Below are positions 15,836 to 24,994 of a stretch of DNA of 64,000 nt, piece after piece (within the stretch, counting starts at the first letter, position 1; every line of letters begins with the position of its first letter). The stretch spans positions 1,860,001 through 1,924,000 of the forward strand of contig NZ_RAQC01000001.1 in the NCBI RefSeq assembly GCF_003610405.1, read 5' to 3'. The notes under the pieces were generated by a model. The model was given only the letters and a program-made list of their open reading frames with translations. It had not been told where the DNA came from and did not search any database. This DNA comes from Microbacterium sp. AG238. GTDB lineage: Bacteria; Actinomycetota; Actinomycetes; Actinomycetales; Microbacteriaceae. A program made the translations under genes and the position numbers.

Positions 15836-17551
15836 ATGACCTCCTCCTCCGTGGACACGGCGGCATCCACCCTCGCCCCGATCGGGATCTCCCGGCCCGG
15901 CGCCGAGTGGTGGCGCACCGCCGTCATCTATCAGATCTACCCCCGCTCCTTCGCCGACGCGTCGGGTGACGGCATCGGCGACCTCGCCGGCATCACCTCG
16001 CGCCTGGGCGACCTCGCCGACCTCGGCGTCGACGCCGTGTGGCTGAGTCCCTTCTTCCGGTCGCCGCAGAAGGATGCCGGGTACGACGTCTCCGACTACT
16101 GCGACGTCGACCCGCTGTTCGGCACGCTCGCCGACTTCGACACGATGCTCGAGGAGGCGCATGCCCGCGGCATCCGGGTCATCGTCGACCTCGTCCCCAA
16201 CCACTCGTCCGATCAGCACGCGTGGTTCCAGAAGGCCCTCGCCGCCGAGCCGGGCAGCCCGGAGCGCGCGCGCTACATCTTCCGCGACGGCAAGGGCGAG
16301 AACGGCGACGAGGCGCCCAACAACTGGGAGTCGGTCTTCGGCGGCCCCGCCTGGACGCGCACGACGAACCCCGACGGCACGCCGGGCCAGTGGTACCTGC
16401 ACCTCTTCGACTCGACCCAGCCCGACTTCGACTGGGCCAACCCCGAGGTGGGCGACGAGTTCGAGCGCATCCTCCGCTTCTGGCTCGACCGCGGGGTCGA
16501 CGGCTTCCGCGTCGACGTGGCCCACGGCCTGGTCAAGTCCGACGGCCTGCCCGACTTCGTGCCGGCCGAGGACGCCGGATCGATGGGCGGCGACAGCCTC
16601 GACGTCCCCTACTGGGGCCAGGAGGGCGTGCACGACATCTACCGCCGATGGAACCGCATCCTCGCCGAGTACGAGGGCGACCGCGCCCTGTGCGCCGAAG
16701 CGTGGCTGCCGACCGTCGACGAGACCGCCCTGTGGGTCCGCCAGGACGAGATGCACCAGGCGTTCAACTTCCCCTACCTGCAGACCGAGTGGGACGCCGA
16801 TCACCTCACCGAGGTGATCTCCGAGTCGCTGCGCGCGTTCCCCGCCGTCGGCGCGCCCGCCACCTGGGTACTCTCCAACCACGACGTCGTCCGACACGCC
16901 TCGCGCCTGGCTCTCACGGCGGAGAACCCCCAGGGCCACGGGCTCGGACCCGACTCCCCCGGCCAGCCGGATGCCGTCGTGGGACTCGCCCGCGCCCGCG
17001 CCGCGACGACGCTCATGCTCGCCCTCCCCGGCTCGGCCTACCTCTACCAGGGCGAGGAGCTCGGGCTTCCCGAGGTCGTGCACCTGCCCGACGACGCCCG
17101 TCAGGACCCGACCTGGTTCCGTACCGACGGCGAGCGCTACGGCCGTGACGGATGCCGCGTGCCGATCCCGTGGGACGCCGACGCCCCCGGTTACGGGTTC
17201 AGCCCGACGGGCGCCTCGTGGCTGCCGCAGCCCGAGGAATGGCACGACCTCGCGCGTTCGGTCCAGGACGGCGACCCCGCCTCGACCCTGACCCTCTACC
17301 GTGAACTGCTCGCCGCGCGTCGCCAGCACGACCTCGGCGCCGGCACGCTCGAGTGGGTCGACCTGCAGCTCGGCGACGACGTCGTGGCGTTCCGCAACGG
17401 CGACGTGCTCGTCGTCGCCAACACCGGCACGAGCGCGGTGACGCTCCCCGCCGGTGAGATCCTGGTCTCGAGCGTCGCGGGGCTCACCGGGACGACCTCG
17501 GGAAGCTCCGAGCTGCCCGTCGACGCGGCGGTCTGGATCCGCACGAGCTGA
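15836..17551 (+). CDS. GH13 alpha-glucosidase / oligo-1,6-glucosidase-like enzyme
   Basis: 571-residue cytosolic family 13 glycoside hydrolase hydrolysing alpha-linked gluco-oligosaccharides. All four GH13 regions are intact: DLVPNHSS (I), GFRVDVAHG with nucleophile Asp about 226 (II), CAEAWLP with acid Glu about 288 (III) and LSNHDVVRH with Asp about 350 (IV). No signal peptide. The ATG was chosen over longer forms because the operator and -10 lie directly upstream of it. The LacI gene follows 15 nt later and is probably cotranscribed. Exact linkage preference (maltose, isomaltose, trehalose-type) cannot be fixed. Confidence 0.93.
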   Translation: MTSSSVDTAASTLAPIGISRPGAEWWRTAVIYQIYPRSFADASGDGIGDLAGITSRLGDLADLGVDAVWLSPFFRSPQKDAGYDVSDYCDVDPLFGTLADFDTMLEEAHARGIRVIVDLVPNHSSDQHAWFQKALAAEPGSPERARYIFRDGKGENGDEAPNNWESVFGGPAWTRTTNPDGTPGQWYLHLFDSTQPDFDWANPEVGDEFERILRFWLDRGVDGFRVDVAHGLVKSDGLPDFVPAEDAGSMGGDSLDVPYWGQEGVHDIYRRWNRILAEYEGDRALCAEAWLPTVDETALWVRQDEMHQAFNFPYLQTEWDADHLTEVISESLRAFPAVGAPATWVLSNHDVVRHASRLALTAENPQGHGLGPDSPGQPDAVVGLARARAATTLMLALPGSAYLYQGEELGLPEVVHLPDDARQDPTWFRTDGERYGRDGCRVPIPWDADAPGYGFSPTGASWLPQPEEWHDLARSVQDGDPASTLTLYRELLAARRQHDLGAGTLEWVDLQLGDDVVAFRNGDVLVVANTGTSAVTLPAGEILVSSVAGLTGTTSGSSELPVDAAVWIRTS

Positions 17552-17566
17552 CGGAAGGAGCGGGAG

Positions 17567-18571
17567 ATGGTCGGCATCGACGACGTCGCGCGACGCGCGG
17601 AGGTCTCGACGGCGACCGTCTCCCGCACCCTCAGCGGCCGGGGCCCGGTGTCACCCACGACGCGCGAGCGCGTGCTGCGGGCGGCATCCGACCTGGGCTA
17701 CGTCGTCTCGTCGGCGGCGTCGAGTCTCGCATCCGGGCGCACCCGCAACATCGGCGTGCTCGTGCCGATGCTCGACCGGTGGTTCTTCTCGCGCGTGCTC
17801 ACGGGCATTGCCGCGACCCTCCAGCGTGACGACTACGACGTCGCGCTGTACGCCCTGACCGCCGAGGCCGACGAGCGGCGCCGGGTGTTCGCCACCTCGC
17901 TGCGACGCCAGCGGGTCGACGGGGTCATCGTGGTGTCGATGGCCCTCGCCCGCGACGAGATCGCGCAGCTGGGCGACCTGGGCCTGCCGGTGATCGCCAT
18001 GGGCGGGCAGCTCGCCGGCCTGCGCTCGCTCACCGTCGACGAGATCGAGGTCGCCCGGACGGCGACCGAGCATCTCCTCGGCCTCGGGCACCGCGACATC
18101 GCCCACATCGGCCTGCATCCGCAGTTCGAGGGCGACTTCCACATCCCGTCACAGCGCCGACGCGGGTTCGAGGCCGCACTGGCCGAGGCCGGCCTGCCCG
18201 CGCGTGGCGACCGGTTCGCGGCTGCCGATTTCACGATGGCCGGCGGCCACGAGGCCGCGACGCGGCTGCTCCGTGGCGCCGAGACCCGCCCGACCGCGAT
18301 CTTCGCGGCCTCGGACGAGATGGCGATCGGCGCGATGCTTGCCGCGCGCGAGCTCGGGCTGCGCGTTCCGGAGGACCTGTCGGTGATCGGGGTCGACGGC
18401 CACGACCTCGGCGGGTTCTTCGGCCTCACCACGGTCGATCAGTTTCCGGGACGACAGGGCGAGCGCGTGGCCTCGGCGATGATCGCGGGGCTGCGCGGGG
18501 CAGCATCCGAACCCCCCGCCGACCTCGACTTCGCGCTCGTGGAGCGGTCGAGCACCGCACCGCCCGCCTGA
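17567..18571 (+). CDS. LacI-family regulator, likely controls the adjacent alpha-glucosidase
   Basis: 334 residues. HTH IDDVARRAEVSTATVSRTLS begins at about residue 4; hinge region ends SSAASSLASGRTRNIGVL, then the sensor domain with FAASDEMAIGAM. An AAGGAG RBS lies 7 nt before the ATG. It follows the GH13 gene on the same strand, and the perfect palindrome before that gene suggests a self-contained sugar-responsive unit with negative feedback. The effector sugar is unknown. Confidence 0.92.
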   Translation: MVGIDDVARRAEVSTATVSRTLSGRGPVSPTTRERVLRAASDLGYVVSSAASSLASGRTRNIGVLVPMLDRWFFSRVLTGIAATLQRDDYDVALYALTAEADERRRVFATSLRRQRVDGVIVVSMALARDEIAQLGDLGLPVIAMGGQLAGLRSLTVDEIEVARTATEHLLGLGHRDIAHIGLHPQFEGDFHIPSQRRRGFEAALAEAGLPARGDRFAAADFTMAGGHEAATRLLRGAETRPTAIFAASDEMAIGAMLAARELGLRVPEDLSVIGVDGHDLGGFFGLTTVDQFPGRQGERVASAMIAGLRGAASEPPADLDFALVERSSTAPPA

Positions 18572-18612
18572 AACCGCCGTGGCATCCCGGGCAGCGCGCA
18601 GGTGCGCTCCCG

Positions 18613-18618
18613 TAGGCT
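18613..18618 (+). promoter_or_regulatory. -10 element of the M20 amidohydrolase gene (leaderless)
   Basis: TAGGCT followed by 6 nt and ATG 18625. Confidence 0.6.
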
Positions 18619-18624
18619 CGATGT

Positions 18625-19839
18625 ATGGCTTTCGACCTCGACGCCCTGTACACGGACCTCCACCGGCACCCGGAACTGTCGTTCCAGGAGACGCGGACGG
18701 CCGCTGTCATCGCGGCCCGGTTGAGCGAGCTCGGCCTCGAGTACGAGGAAGGCATCGGTCGCACCGGTGTCGCCACCGCCATCCTCAACGGCGACGGCCC
18801 GGTCGTCTGGCTGCGCGCAGACATGGATGGCCTGCCGGTGCCCGAGCAGACCGGCCTCGAGTACGCCTCGACGGCACGCGGCGTCGACCCCGCCGGCAAC
18901 GACGTGCCCGTCATGCACGCGTGCGGCCACGACATGCACGTCACCGCGCTCCTCGGCGCCCTCGAACAGCTCATCGCCACGCAGAACGAGTGGTCGGGCA
19001 CCGTCGTCGCGGTCTTCCAGCCCGCCGAAGAGTACGGTGCCGGCTCGCAGGCGATGATCTCCGACGGCGTGCTCGAGCGCTTCCCGAAGCCCGACATCGT
19101 GCTGGGCCAGCACGTCACGCCCCTCCCCGCGGGTGTCATCGGTGTGCGACCCGGCACGCAGATGGCGGCATCCGACGGCCTCAGCGTCGTGCTCCACGGC
19201 CGCGGCGGACACGGCTCGCGCCCGCACTCGACGATCGATCCCGTCGTCATGGCGGCGGCGACGGTCATGCGCCTGCAGACGGTGGTCTCGCGCGAGGTCG
19301 ACCCGCGCGATGTCGCCGTCGTGACGGTCGGCTCGATCCACGCCGGCCTGAAGAACAACATCATCCCCGCCGAGGCGAAGCTCGAGCTCAGCCTGCGATA
19401 CCCCGACGACGCCGCGCGCGAGCGCGTGATGGCGAAGGTGGAGCGCATCGTCCGTGCCGAAGCGGTGGCGTCGGGAGCGGAGACCGAGCCCACCATCACC
19501 GTCGACCACACCCTGCCCCCGACGATCAACGACCACACGGCGACAGCCCGCCTGAGCGCCGCGTTCGAGCGCGCCTTCGGCGAGGGGAGCGTCGTCGACC
19601 CGGGCATGTTCACCGGCAGCGAGGACGTCTCGTGGTTCGCGCGCGAGGCCGGCGTTCCCCTCGTGTTCTGGTTCTGGGGCGGCGTCGACCCGCAGAAGTT
19701 CGCGGATGCCGTCGCGGCGGGGACCGTCGAGCGCGACATCCCCACAAACCACTCCCCGTTCTTCGCGCCGGTCATGCACCCCACGATCGAGCGCGGTGTC
19801 GAGAACCTCGTCGTGGCAGCCAAGGAGTTCCTCGCATGA
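18625..19839 (+). CDS. M20-family amidohydrolase (hippurate/IAA-amino-acid hydrolase-like)
   Basis: 404-residue cytosolic metallo-amidohydrolase of the M20D group. Metal-site motifs are visible: RADMDGLPVPEQ, HACGHDMH and AEEYGAGSQAM, plus the insertion-domain GRGGHGSRPH and the late FTGSEDVSWFA. Relatives cleave N-acyl amino acids such as hippurate or auxin conjugates; the substrate here is not determined. The stop overlaps the next start (ATGA), so the downstream unknown membrane protein is translationally coupled to it. Confidence 0.92.
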   Translation: MAFDLDALYTDLHRHPELSFQETRTAAVIAARLSELGLEYEEGIGRTGVATAILNGDGPVVWLRADMDGLPVPEQTGLEYASTARGVDPAGNDVPVMHACGHDMHVTALLGALEQLIATQNEWSGTVVAVFQPAEEYGAGSQAMISDGVLERFPKPDIVLGQHVTPLPAGVIGVRPGTQMAASDGLSVVLHGRGGHGSRPHSTIDPVVMAAATVMRLQTVVSREVDPRDVAVVTVGSIHAGLKNNIIPAEAKLELSLRYPDDAARERVMAKVERIVRAEAVASGAETEPTITVDHTLPPTINDHTATARLSAAFERAFGEGSVVDPGMFTGSEDVSWFAREAGVPLVFWFWGGVDPQKFADAVAAGTVERDIPTNHSPFFAPVMHPTIERGVENLVVAAKEFLA

Positions 19840-20810
19840 GCGACCCCAACGACCCGTTCGCCGATTTCGAGCCGTACGAGCCCCCGGAAAAGCCCGGGCG
19901 CGCGAAGCGCGAGAAGACGCCGCGCGAGCCTCGTGATAAGGCGCCTCGCGAGCAGCGCGAGCCTCGCGAGAAGAAGCCCCGCGCGTCGCGTGAGCCCGGA
20001 CCCAAGCGCGAGAAGGCGTCGGGGATGCCGCCGGTCATGGCGGGCTGGCCCGACGAGCCCCTCGCGCCGCGTCTGGCCGATCAGAACGACGACGGAGGCG
20101 GCGGCGACCGCCGTCTGCTCGTCATCCTCTCGAGCATCGCGGGGCTGCTGGTCGTCGCGGTCGTCGTGGTCTTCGTGATCTACCTGACGCAGCAGTCGCA
20201 GCGCCAGGAGCCCGCGGCCGATCCGGTGCCGACCGCTCCGGCGACGCAGTCGATTCCGCAGCCGTCGGACACCCCGGTGCCATCGGAGAGCCCGAGCGCC
20301 CCCGCGGCGACGTCGGGCGTCGCGGTGACCGCCGACGGGTTCACGATCGCCGACGCGAGCGGTTCGACCGTCTTCACCCACGCATGGGCGGATGACGCGG
20401 CTCCCGCCGTGGCTGCCCTCACCGAGCTCTTCGGTGCCGCGCCGACCGAGGACTTCCAGAACGGCGACGCCGAGAACTACGCGTACAAGATCTACGCCTG
20501 GGAGGGCTTCCGCCTGTACGACGTCTTCCTGAGCGAGGGCAACCGTCCGCGTGCCGAGGTGCCCGCACCGACGTTCATCTCGTACGACTCCGACATCGAC
20601 GTCCCGGTGACCGACGACTTCGGCGTCGAGCTCGACATGTCGGCCGACGAGGTCGCCGCGCTCGGTCCCGACTCCGGGCAGGGCGGGTCGTTCGTGTTCG
20701 GCTCGGACCGCAACACGTTCTACCAGGACGGTCAGCGCCGCTTCGGGGCAGCCGTCACGGTCGAGGGCAGCAAGGTCACCGTCACCTACACCTTCCGCGC
20801 CGGTCGCTGA
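19836..20810 (+). CDS. Unknown membrane-anchored protein with charged N-terminal tail
   Basis: 324 residues, family not recognised. Three parts: an Arg/Lys/Glu/Pro-rich cytosolic tail (about residues 15-65, repeats of PREPR/PREQR type), one membrane helix (about residues 92-118, LLVILSSIAGLLVVAVVVVF in part), then a Pro/Thr/Ser linker and an extracellular domain of about 190 residues. That domain (ADGFTIADASGSTVF, ...YAWEGFRLYDVFLSEGN) recurs in the next gene, so the two are diverged tandem paralogues. ATG overlaps the amidohydrolase stop. Function unknown. Confidence 0.82.
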   Translation: MSDPNDPFADFEPYEPPEKPGRAKREKTPREPRDKAPREQREPREKKPRASREPGPKREKASGMPPVMAGWPDEPLAPRLADQNDDGGGGDRRLLVILSSIAGLLVVAVVVVFVIYLTQQSQRQEPAADPVPTAPATQSIPQPSDTPVPSESPSAPAATSGVAVTADGFTIADASGSTVFTHAWADDAAPAVAALTELFGAAPTEDFQNGDAENYAYKIYAWEGFRLYDVFLSEGNRPRAEVPAPTFISYDSDIDVPVTDDFGVELDMSADEVAALGPDSGQGGSFVFGSDRNTFYQDGQRRFGAAVTVEGSKVTVTYTFRAGR

Positions 20811-20842
20811 TCCGGAGCCCCGGCGCCGGGGTGGCGGGGCCC

Positions 20843-20920
20843 CGGATGCAAGGGTTCGTCACCGACACGCCGCGGCGCGGCATCCGCACGCGGCGCGTTG
20901 TGACCGATTCGTTGCATCCG
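20843..20920. repeat. Intergenic hairpin element C
   Basis: 78-nt element between the two paralogous membrane proteins, 32 nt after the first stop. Outer arms CGGATGCAA (20843-20851) and TTGCATCCG (20912-20920) pair perfectly, then GTCAC with GTGAC, then ACGCCGCG-type sequence with CGCGGCGCGT. The arm shares GATGCAAGGG with element G. Confidence 0.78.
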
Positions 20921-20972
20921 CGTACCGACCCGGGATGCCGGCGGCGGTGACTGCCCTGCCAGGATGGCGAGT

Positions 20973-21728
20973 ATGACCACAGCGACATCGCGGCGGCCCC
21001 TCATCGTGCTCTCGATCGTGGCGGGGGCGCTGCTGGTCGTGGCGGCGGTGGTCGTGTTCCTGCTCACGCAGCGCGATGGCGCGCCCGCGGCGGCGCCGTC
21101 GTCACCGGCTCCGACCAGCGCGACACCGGCGCCTACCCCAACACCCACGCCGACAACGACGCCGACAGATGCCGCTCCCCTCGCGGCCGAGATCGTCATG
21201 GCGGCGACAGGTTTCACGATCGTCGCCGACGACGGGTCGACGCTGCTCGAGTTCCGCTGGCGCGATGAGGTCGGGCCCGCCGTCGCCGCTCTGACCGAGG
21301 CGTTCGGAATGGAGCCCGGGCTCGGCGTTTACCCGGGTGATGGGAATCACTTTCCCGACTACACGATCTACGACTGGGCCGGATTCACCCTGTACGACAT
21401 GATCTTCGTCGACGGCAACAAGCCGCGAGATGAATACAGCATCCCGACGTGGGTGAGCATCCGGGCGAACGAAGTACAGACAGTGCCCATAACGTCTGAG
21501 TTCGGGCTCGCCATCGGCTCGCCGGCAGATGCGGTGCGCTCGAACGGTCCCGATGACGAATGGCCGATGCCCGAGCACGGCGAACTGCGCTTCGTCTTCG
21601 ATATCGACCGGACTGATGTCCTCTCGCCCGAGGGCACCGTGCAGGACCTTTCGTACAGCGTGTTCGCGGACACGGCTGAAGGCCTCGGCCTCGTCGACAT
21701 CCTGTATCGCCCCTACAGCGGGCTCTGA
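20973..21728 (+). CDS. Unknown membrane-anchored protein, paralogue of the preceding gene
   Basis: 251 residues. A short Arg-rich start, one membrane helix (about residues 9-32), a Thr/Pro linker built from TPTP-like units, then an extracellular domain sharing ATGFTIVADDGSTLLEF, a VAALTEAFG segment and YDWAGFTLYDMIFVDGN with the upstream protein. It lacks the long charged tail. Part of the gene (about 21320-21620) has more A/T at third positions than neighbours, which may mean transfer or relaxed selection. ATG 20964 is possible, but 20973 fits the -10-like CAGGAT better. Confidence 0.8.
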   Translation: MTTATSRRPLIVLSIVAGALLVVAAVVVFLLTQRDGAPAAAPSSPAPTSATPAPTPTPTPTTTPTDAAPLAAEIVMAATGFTIVADDGSTLLEFRWRDEVGPAVAALTEAFGMEPGLGVYPGDGNHFPDYTIYDWAGFTLYDMIFVDGNKPRDEYSIPTWVSIRANEVQTVPITSEFGLAIGSPADAVRSNGPDDEWPMPEHGELRFVFDIDRTDVLSPEGTVQDLSYSVFADTAEGLGLVDILYRPYSGL

Positions 21729-21808
21729 TCTCGAAGCGGATGCGGCGGTTCGGCAACACTCTGGTGACGCTCGGCGCGGCGAGATTGCGCAGGATGCCGC
21801 GCCAGGCG

Positions 21809-21814
21809 TAATGT
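21809..21814 (+). promoter_or_regulatory. -10 element of the KimA-like permease gene
   Basis: TAATGT, 8 nt before GTG 21823. The alternative ATG at 21811 lies inside this box. Confidence 0.5.
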
Positions 21815-21822
21815 CGCCCGCC

Positions 21823-23874
21823 GTGACCACTGACAGTCGCGAGCCGGGCGAGGATTCGACGCCCATCGCCAAGCGCATCCTCATCGGCGATCCGCTCGAC
21901 TCCGAGAAGCTCGACGAGCAGCTCCTGCCCAAGCGCCGGGCGCTGCCGATCTTCGCCTCAGACGCCCTGTCGTCGGTCGCCTACGCGCCGCAGGAACTGC
22001 TGATGATCCTGGCGATCGGCGGCACGGCGATGCTCGCTTTCAGCCCGTGGGTCGCGCTCGCGGTCGTGGCCCTGCTCGTCGTCGTCGTCCTCAGCTACCG
22101 GCAGCTGATCAAGGCCTACCCCTCGGGCGGCGGCGACTACGAGGTCGCACGCACGAACCTCGGCGAGAAGGCGGGCGTCGTCGTCGCGGCCGCGCTGCTG
22201 GTCGACTACATCCTGACGGTGGCGGTGTCAGTAGCCTCCGGTGTCGACAACATCATCTCGGCGCTGCCCGGGCTCGCGCCGTGGCGGGTCGAGTTGGCGG
22301 TCGGCTTCGTCGTCCTCATCATCATCGTCAACCTCCGCGGCGTGCGTGAGGCCTCGTCGGCGTTCGCCGTGCCGACCTACATCTTCATCGGTTCGGTCGG
22401 CGTCATGGTGGCGACGGGACTCATCCGCACGTTCCTCGGCGATGCGCCCGTGGCGTCGAGCGCGCAGTTCGCGATGGAAGCCGAGAGCCTCAGCCAGGTC
22501 GCGCTCATCCTGCTGATCCTGCGGGCGTTCTCGAGCGGCTGCTCGGCGCTGACCGGCGTCGAAGCGGTGTCGAACGGCGTGCCGGCCTTCCGCGCCCCGA
22601 AGGTCGAGAACGCGCAGAAGACCCTCGTCATGATGGGCACGATCGCCATCCTGCTGTTCTCGGGGCTGACGGCACTCGGCCTCATCACCGGCGTGCACTA
22701 CGCCGAGGATCCGTGCGCCCTCGTCGGCTTCGATTGCGTCAACCAGCCGCAGCCGAGTCTCATGGCGCAGATCGCCGCCGCGACGTTCGGCATGGGCTCG
22801 ATCCCGTTCTTCATCATCCAGGCCGCGACCGCGTGCGTGCTGCTGCTGGCCGCGAACACCGCGTTCAACGGGTTCCCGCTGCTGGGGGCGGTGCTGGCCC
22901 GCGACGGATACGCGCCGAAGTCGCTCAACACCCGCGGCGACCGTCTCGTCTTCTCCAACGGCATGATCATCCTGGGGCTCGCCGCGATCCTCGTGCTCGT
23001 GGTCTTCCAGGCCGACCTGACGACGCTCATCCAGCTGTACATCATCGGCGTGTTCGTCTCGTTCTCGCTGGGCCAGGTCGGCATGGTCAAGCACTGGAGG
23101 CGCGAGCTGCGGCTGCTGCATCCGACTGCCACCGCCGACCGCGCGGAGGCCCGACGCGGTCTCGTGATCAACGGAATCGGAGCGACCTTCACCGTGGCGG
23201 TCCTCCTGATCGTCACGGTGACGAAGTTCACCCACGGCGCGTGGCTCGTGTTCATCGCCATCCCGATCCTGGCTTTCCTCATGGTCGGCGTGAGCCGCTA
23301 CTACCGCGACGTCGAGCACGAGATCGCGATGGACGACGACGTGCACTTCGGGTCGACGGGGGACGTCGCCCTCGTCCTGGTGAACCGCCTGCAGAAGCCG
23401 GTCGCGAAGGCCATCGATTACGCCCTGTCGGCCAAGCACGACAAGACGATCGCCGTGCACGTGGCGGTGTCGAAGGAGTCCGCGCAGGACGTGCAGACCG
23501 AGTGGGAGGTGCACGGGGTGCCGGTTCCGCTCGTCATCATCGAGTCGCCGTACCGCCAGTACGCGGCTCCGCTCGCCGCCTTCATCCGCAAATACCGTGA
23601 GAAGCACGGCTCGGCGGTCGTGACGGTCTACCTGCCGCAGTACATCGTCGGACACTGGTGGGAGACCTTCCTGCACAACCGACGCGCACGCCGCATCGCG
23701 CAGCAGCTGATGATGGTGCACGGCGTGCAGATCACCCTTGTGCCCTGGTTGCTCGATTCGTCGGAGATCGTCTACGGTCGGCGCTCGCGCCCCATGCCCG
23801 GCGATGACCGCGCGGGCCGCGCCTCCGCGACCTACGGCCTCGTGGCCCACACTGATTCGCCCGACGAGCGCTGA
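21823..23874 (+). CDS. APC-superfamily permease, KimA-like (candidate potassium importer)
   Basis: 683 residues: a cytosolic start, about 12 membrane helices (to about residue 480) and a soluble C-terminal domain of about 190 residues. PIFASDALSSVAYAPQE and YPSGGGDYEVARTNLG are hallmarks of the KimA (formerly YdaO) group of APC proteins, whose Bacillus member is a high-affinity K+ importer inhibited by c-di-AMP. The family match is from memory of these motifs, and the transported ion is inferred. GTG 21823 was chosen because ATG 21811 overlaps the apparent -10. The kdp locus 7 kb away serves the same ion. Confidence 0.85.
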   Translation: MTTDSREPGEDSTPIAKRILIGDPLDSEKLDEQLLPKRRALPIFASDALSSVAYAPQELLMILAIGGTAMLAFSPWVALAVVALLVVVVLSYRQLIKAYPSGGGDYEVARTNLGEKAGVVVAAALLVDYILTVAVSVASGVDNIISALPGLAPWRVELAVGFVVLIIIVNLRGVREASSAFAVPTYIFIGSVGVMVATGLIRTFLGDAPVASSAQFAMEAESLSQVALILLILRAFSSGCSALTGVEAVSNGVPAFRAPKVENAQKTLVMMGTIAILLFSGLTALGLITGVHYAEDPCALVGFDCVNQPQPSLMAQIAAATFGMGSIPFFIIQAATACVLLLAANTAFNGFPLLGAVLARDGYAPKSLNTRGDRLVFSNGMIILGLAAILVLVVFQADLTTLIQLYIIGVFVSFSLGQVGMVKHWRRELRLLHPTATADRAEARRGLVINGIGATFTVAVLLIVTVTKFTHGAWLVFIAIPILAFLMVGVSRYYRDVEHEIAMDDDVHFGSTGDVALVLVNRLQKPVAKAIDYALSAKHDKTIAVHVAVSKESAQDVQTEWEVHGVPVPLVIIESPYRQYAAPLAAFIRKYREKHGSAVVTVYLPQYIVGHWWETFLHNRRARRIAQQLMMVHGVQITLVPWLLDSSEIVYGRRSRPMPGDDRAGRASATYGLVAHTDSPDER

Positions 23875-23918
23875 GCCCGCGCCCGCGCCCGCGCCGGGCG
23901 TCCGCGGGCCGGGTCGAT

Positions 23919-23988
23919 GCGAGAACGTACCCTCGCCGCGACACCGCACCCTCCACGGTGCCCTCTCGAGCGAACGGTAGGCTCTCGC
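23919..23988. repeat. Intergenic hairpin element D
   Basis: 70-nt imperfect palindrome between the convergent permease and coiled-coil genes, 44 nt after the permease stop. Arms GCGAGAACGTACC (23919-23931) and GGTAGGCTCTCGC (23976-23988). Its first 32 nt match the reverse complement of element E (25033-25064) at 29 of 32 positions. Confidence 0.7.
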
Positions 23989-24016
23989 GCGCTGCGTGCC
24001 TGGTGCCGGGCGTCCG

Positions 24017-24958
24017 TCAGGCGTCGAGAAGGAGACGTTCGCGGTGGGCGAGGAGGGCGGCGGTGCGCGTCTCGACGGCATCCGCCCGCTGGGCGAGGTA
24101 GTCGCCGAGGCCATCGAGACGCAGGCGAAGATCGGATGCCGCGGCCTGCGCGTCGGCGATGCGCTGGCGCACCATGAAGTCCGCGATCACGTTGTCGAAC
24201 AGCACGTCGAAGACGGCGAGCGACTCCGAGATCTGCACGCCCGCGAGGGGCGGCGCGTCGATGTCGGCGAGTTCGGTCGCCAGAGTCTCGAGCGCCCGGT
24301 TCACGACCGTGAAGGCGCGGGCGGACCGTCCGATGCGGTCGTGCTTCATCCAGTCGGCGACCATGCCGCCGCCGAAGAAGGTGTCATAGGTCGACCAGCC
24401 TCCCGCGGAGTCGAGGGCCTGCTGTGCAGCGCCGAGAGCCTCCTGGGCCCGCTCGAGCGCCGACCGCGCCTCGGCGATCTCCCGTGCCTCGGCGCTGAGC
24501 ACGCCGGCCTCGGAGTCGAGCCGCGTGAGCTCGGCCGCGGCATCCGGATCGGCGGCCCGCAGTTCGTGCTCGCGCCGGGCGAGGGCGGCCGCGTAGGCGG
24601 CATCCACGTCGCCGAGCGCGGCGATCTCGTCCTCGATCCGGGCCAGGTCGACCCGGGCGTGCGCGAGCCGCTCGGTCGCGCCGTCGACGGCATGCTCGGC
24701 CGCCTGCTGCTCCGCCCGCTCGACCGCAAGCTTGTCGTCGATGTCGCCGCGGAGGAGACCCCACACCTGCGCCGGCGAGAAGCGCTCGAGACGGCGCACG
24801 TCGGCGGTCTCGACCCGCAGCTTCTGCTGCAGCTCGGCGAGGTCGCGCTCGCGCTGCGCGACGAGGCCGCGGGCGGCGTCGGCGTGCGCGGTCAGCTGGT
24901 CGCGCCGCGCGCGGTCACGCGCCGCATCGTGCAGTTCACCGGAAGTCGTGTCACTCAT
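24017..24958 (-). CDS. Unknown coiled-coil protein
   Basis: 313 residues, predominantly helical and rich in Ala, Glu, Arg and Leu. Long coiled-coil segments run through most of residues 15-170 (LVAQRERDLAELQQKL, AEAREIAEARSALERAQEAL). A more globular stretch follows with GGWSTYDTFFGGGMVADWMK, then another helical part. No signal peptide or membrane segment. The start at 24958 is preceded by GAGGGGT; another ATG lies 9 nt upstream. Flanked on both sides by related hairpin elements D and E in opposite orientation. Family not recognised. Confidence 0.82.
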   Translation of the reverse strand: MSDTTSGELHDAARDRARRDQLTAHADAARGLVAQRERDLAELQQKLRVETADVRRLERFSPAQVWGLLRGDIDDKLAVERAEQQAAEHAVDGATERLAHARVDLARIEDEIAALGDVDAAYAAALARREHELRAADPDAAAELTRLDSEAGVLSAEAREIAEARSALERAQEALGAAQQALDSAGGWSTYDTFFGGGMVADWMKHDRIGRSARAFTVVNRALETLATELADIDAPPLAGVQISESLAVFDVLFDNVIADFMVRQRIADAQAAASDLRLRLDGLGDYLAQRADAVETRTAALLAHRERLLLDA

Positions 24959-24994
24959 ACCCCTCATCGTGCCAGCGCGCCGCGCTCGTCCGCA

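Noticed and set aside
22228..24114. 628-codon minus-strand frame opposite the KimA-like permease
   Set aside because: No domain, composition of an antisense shadow, no promoter.
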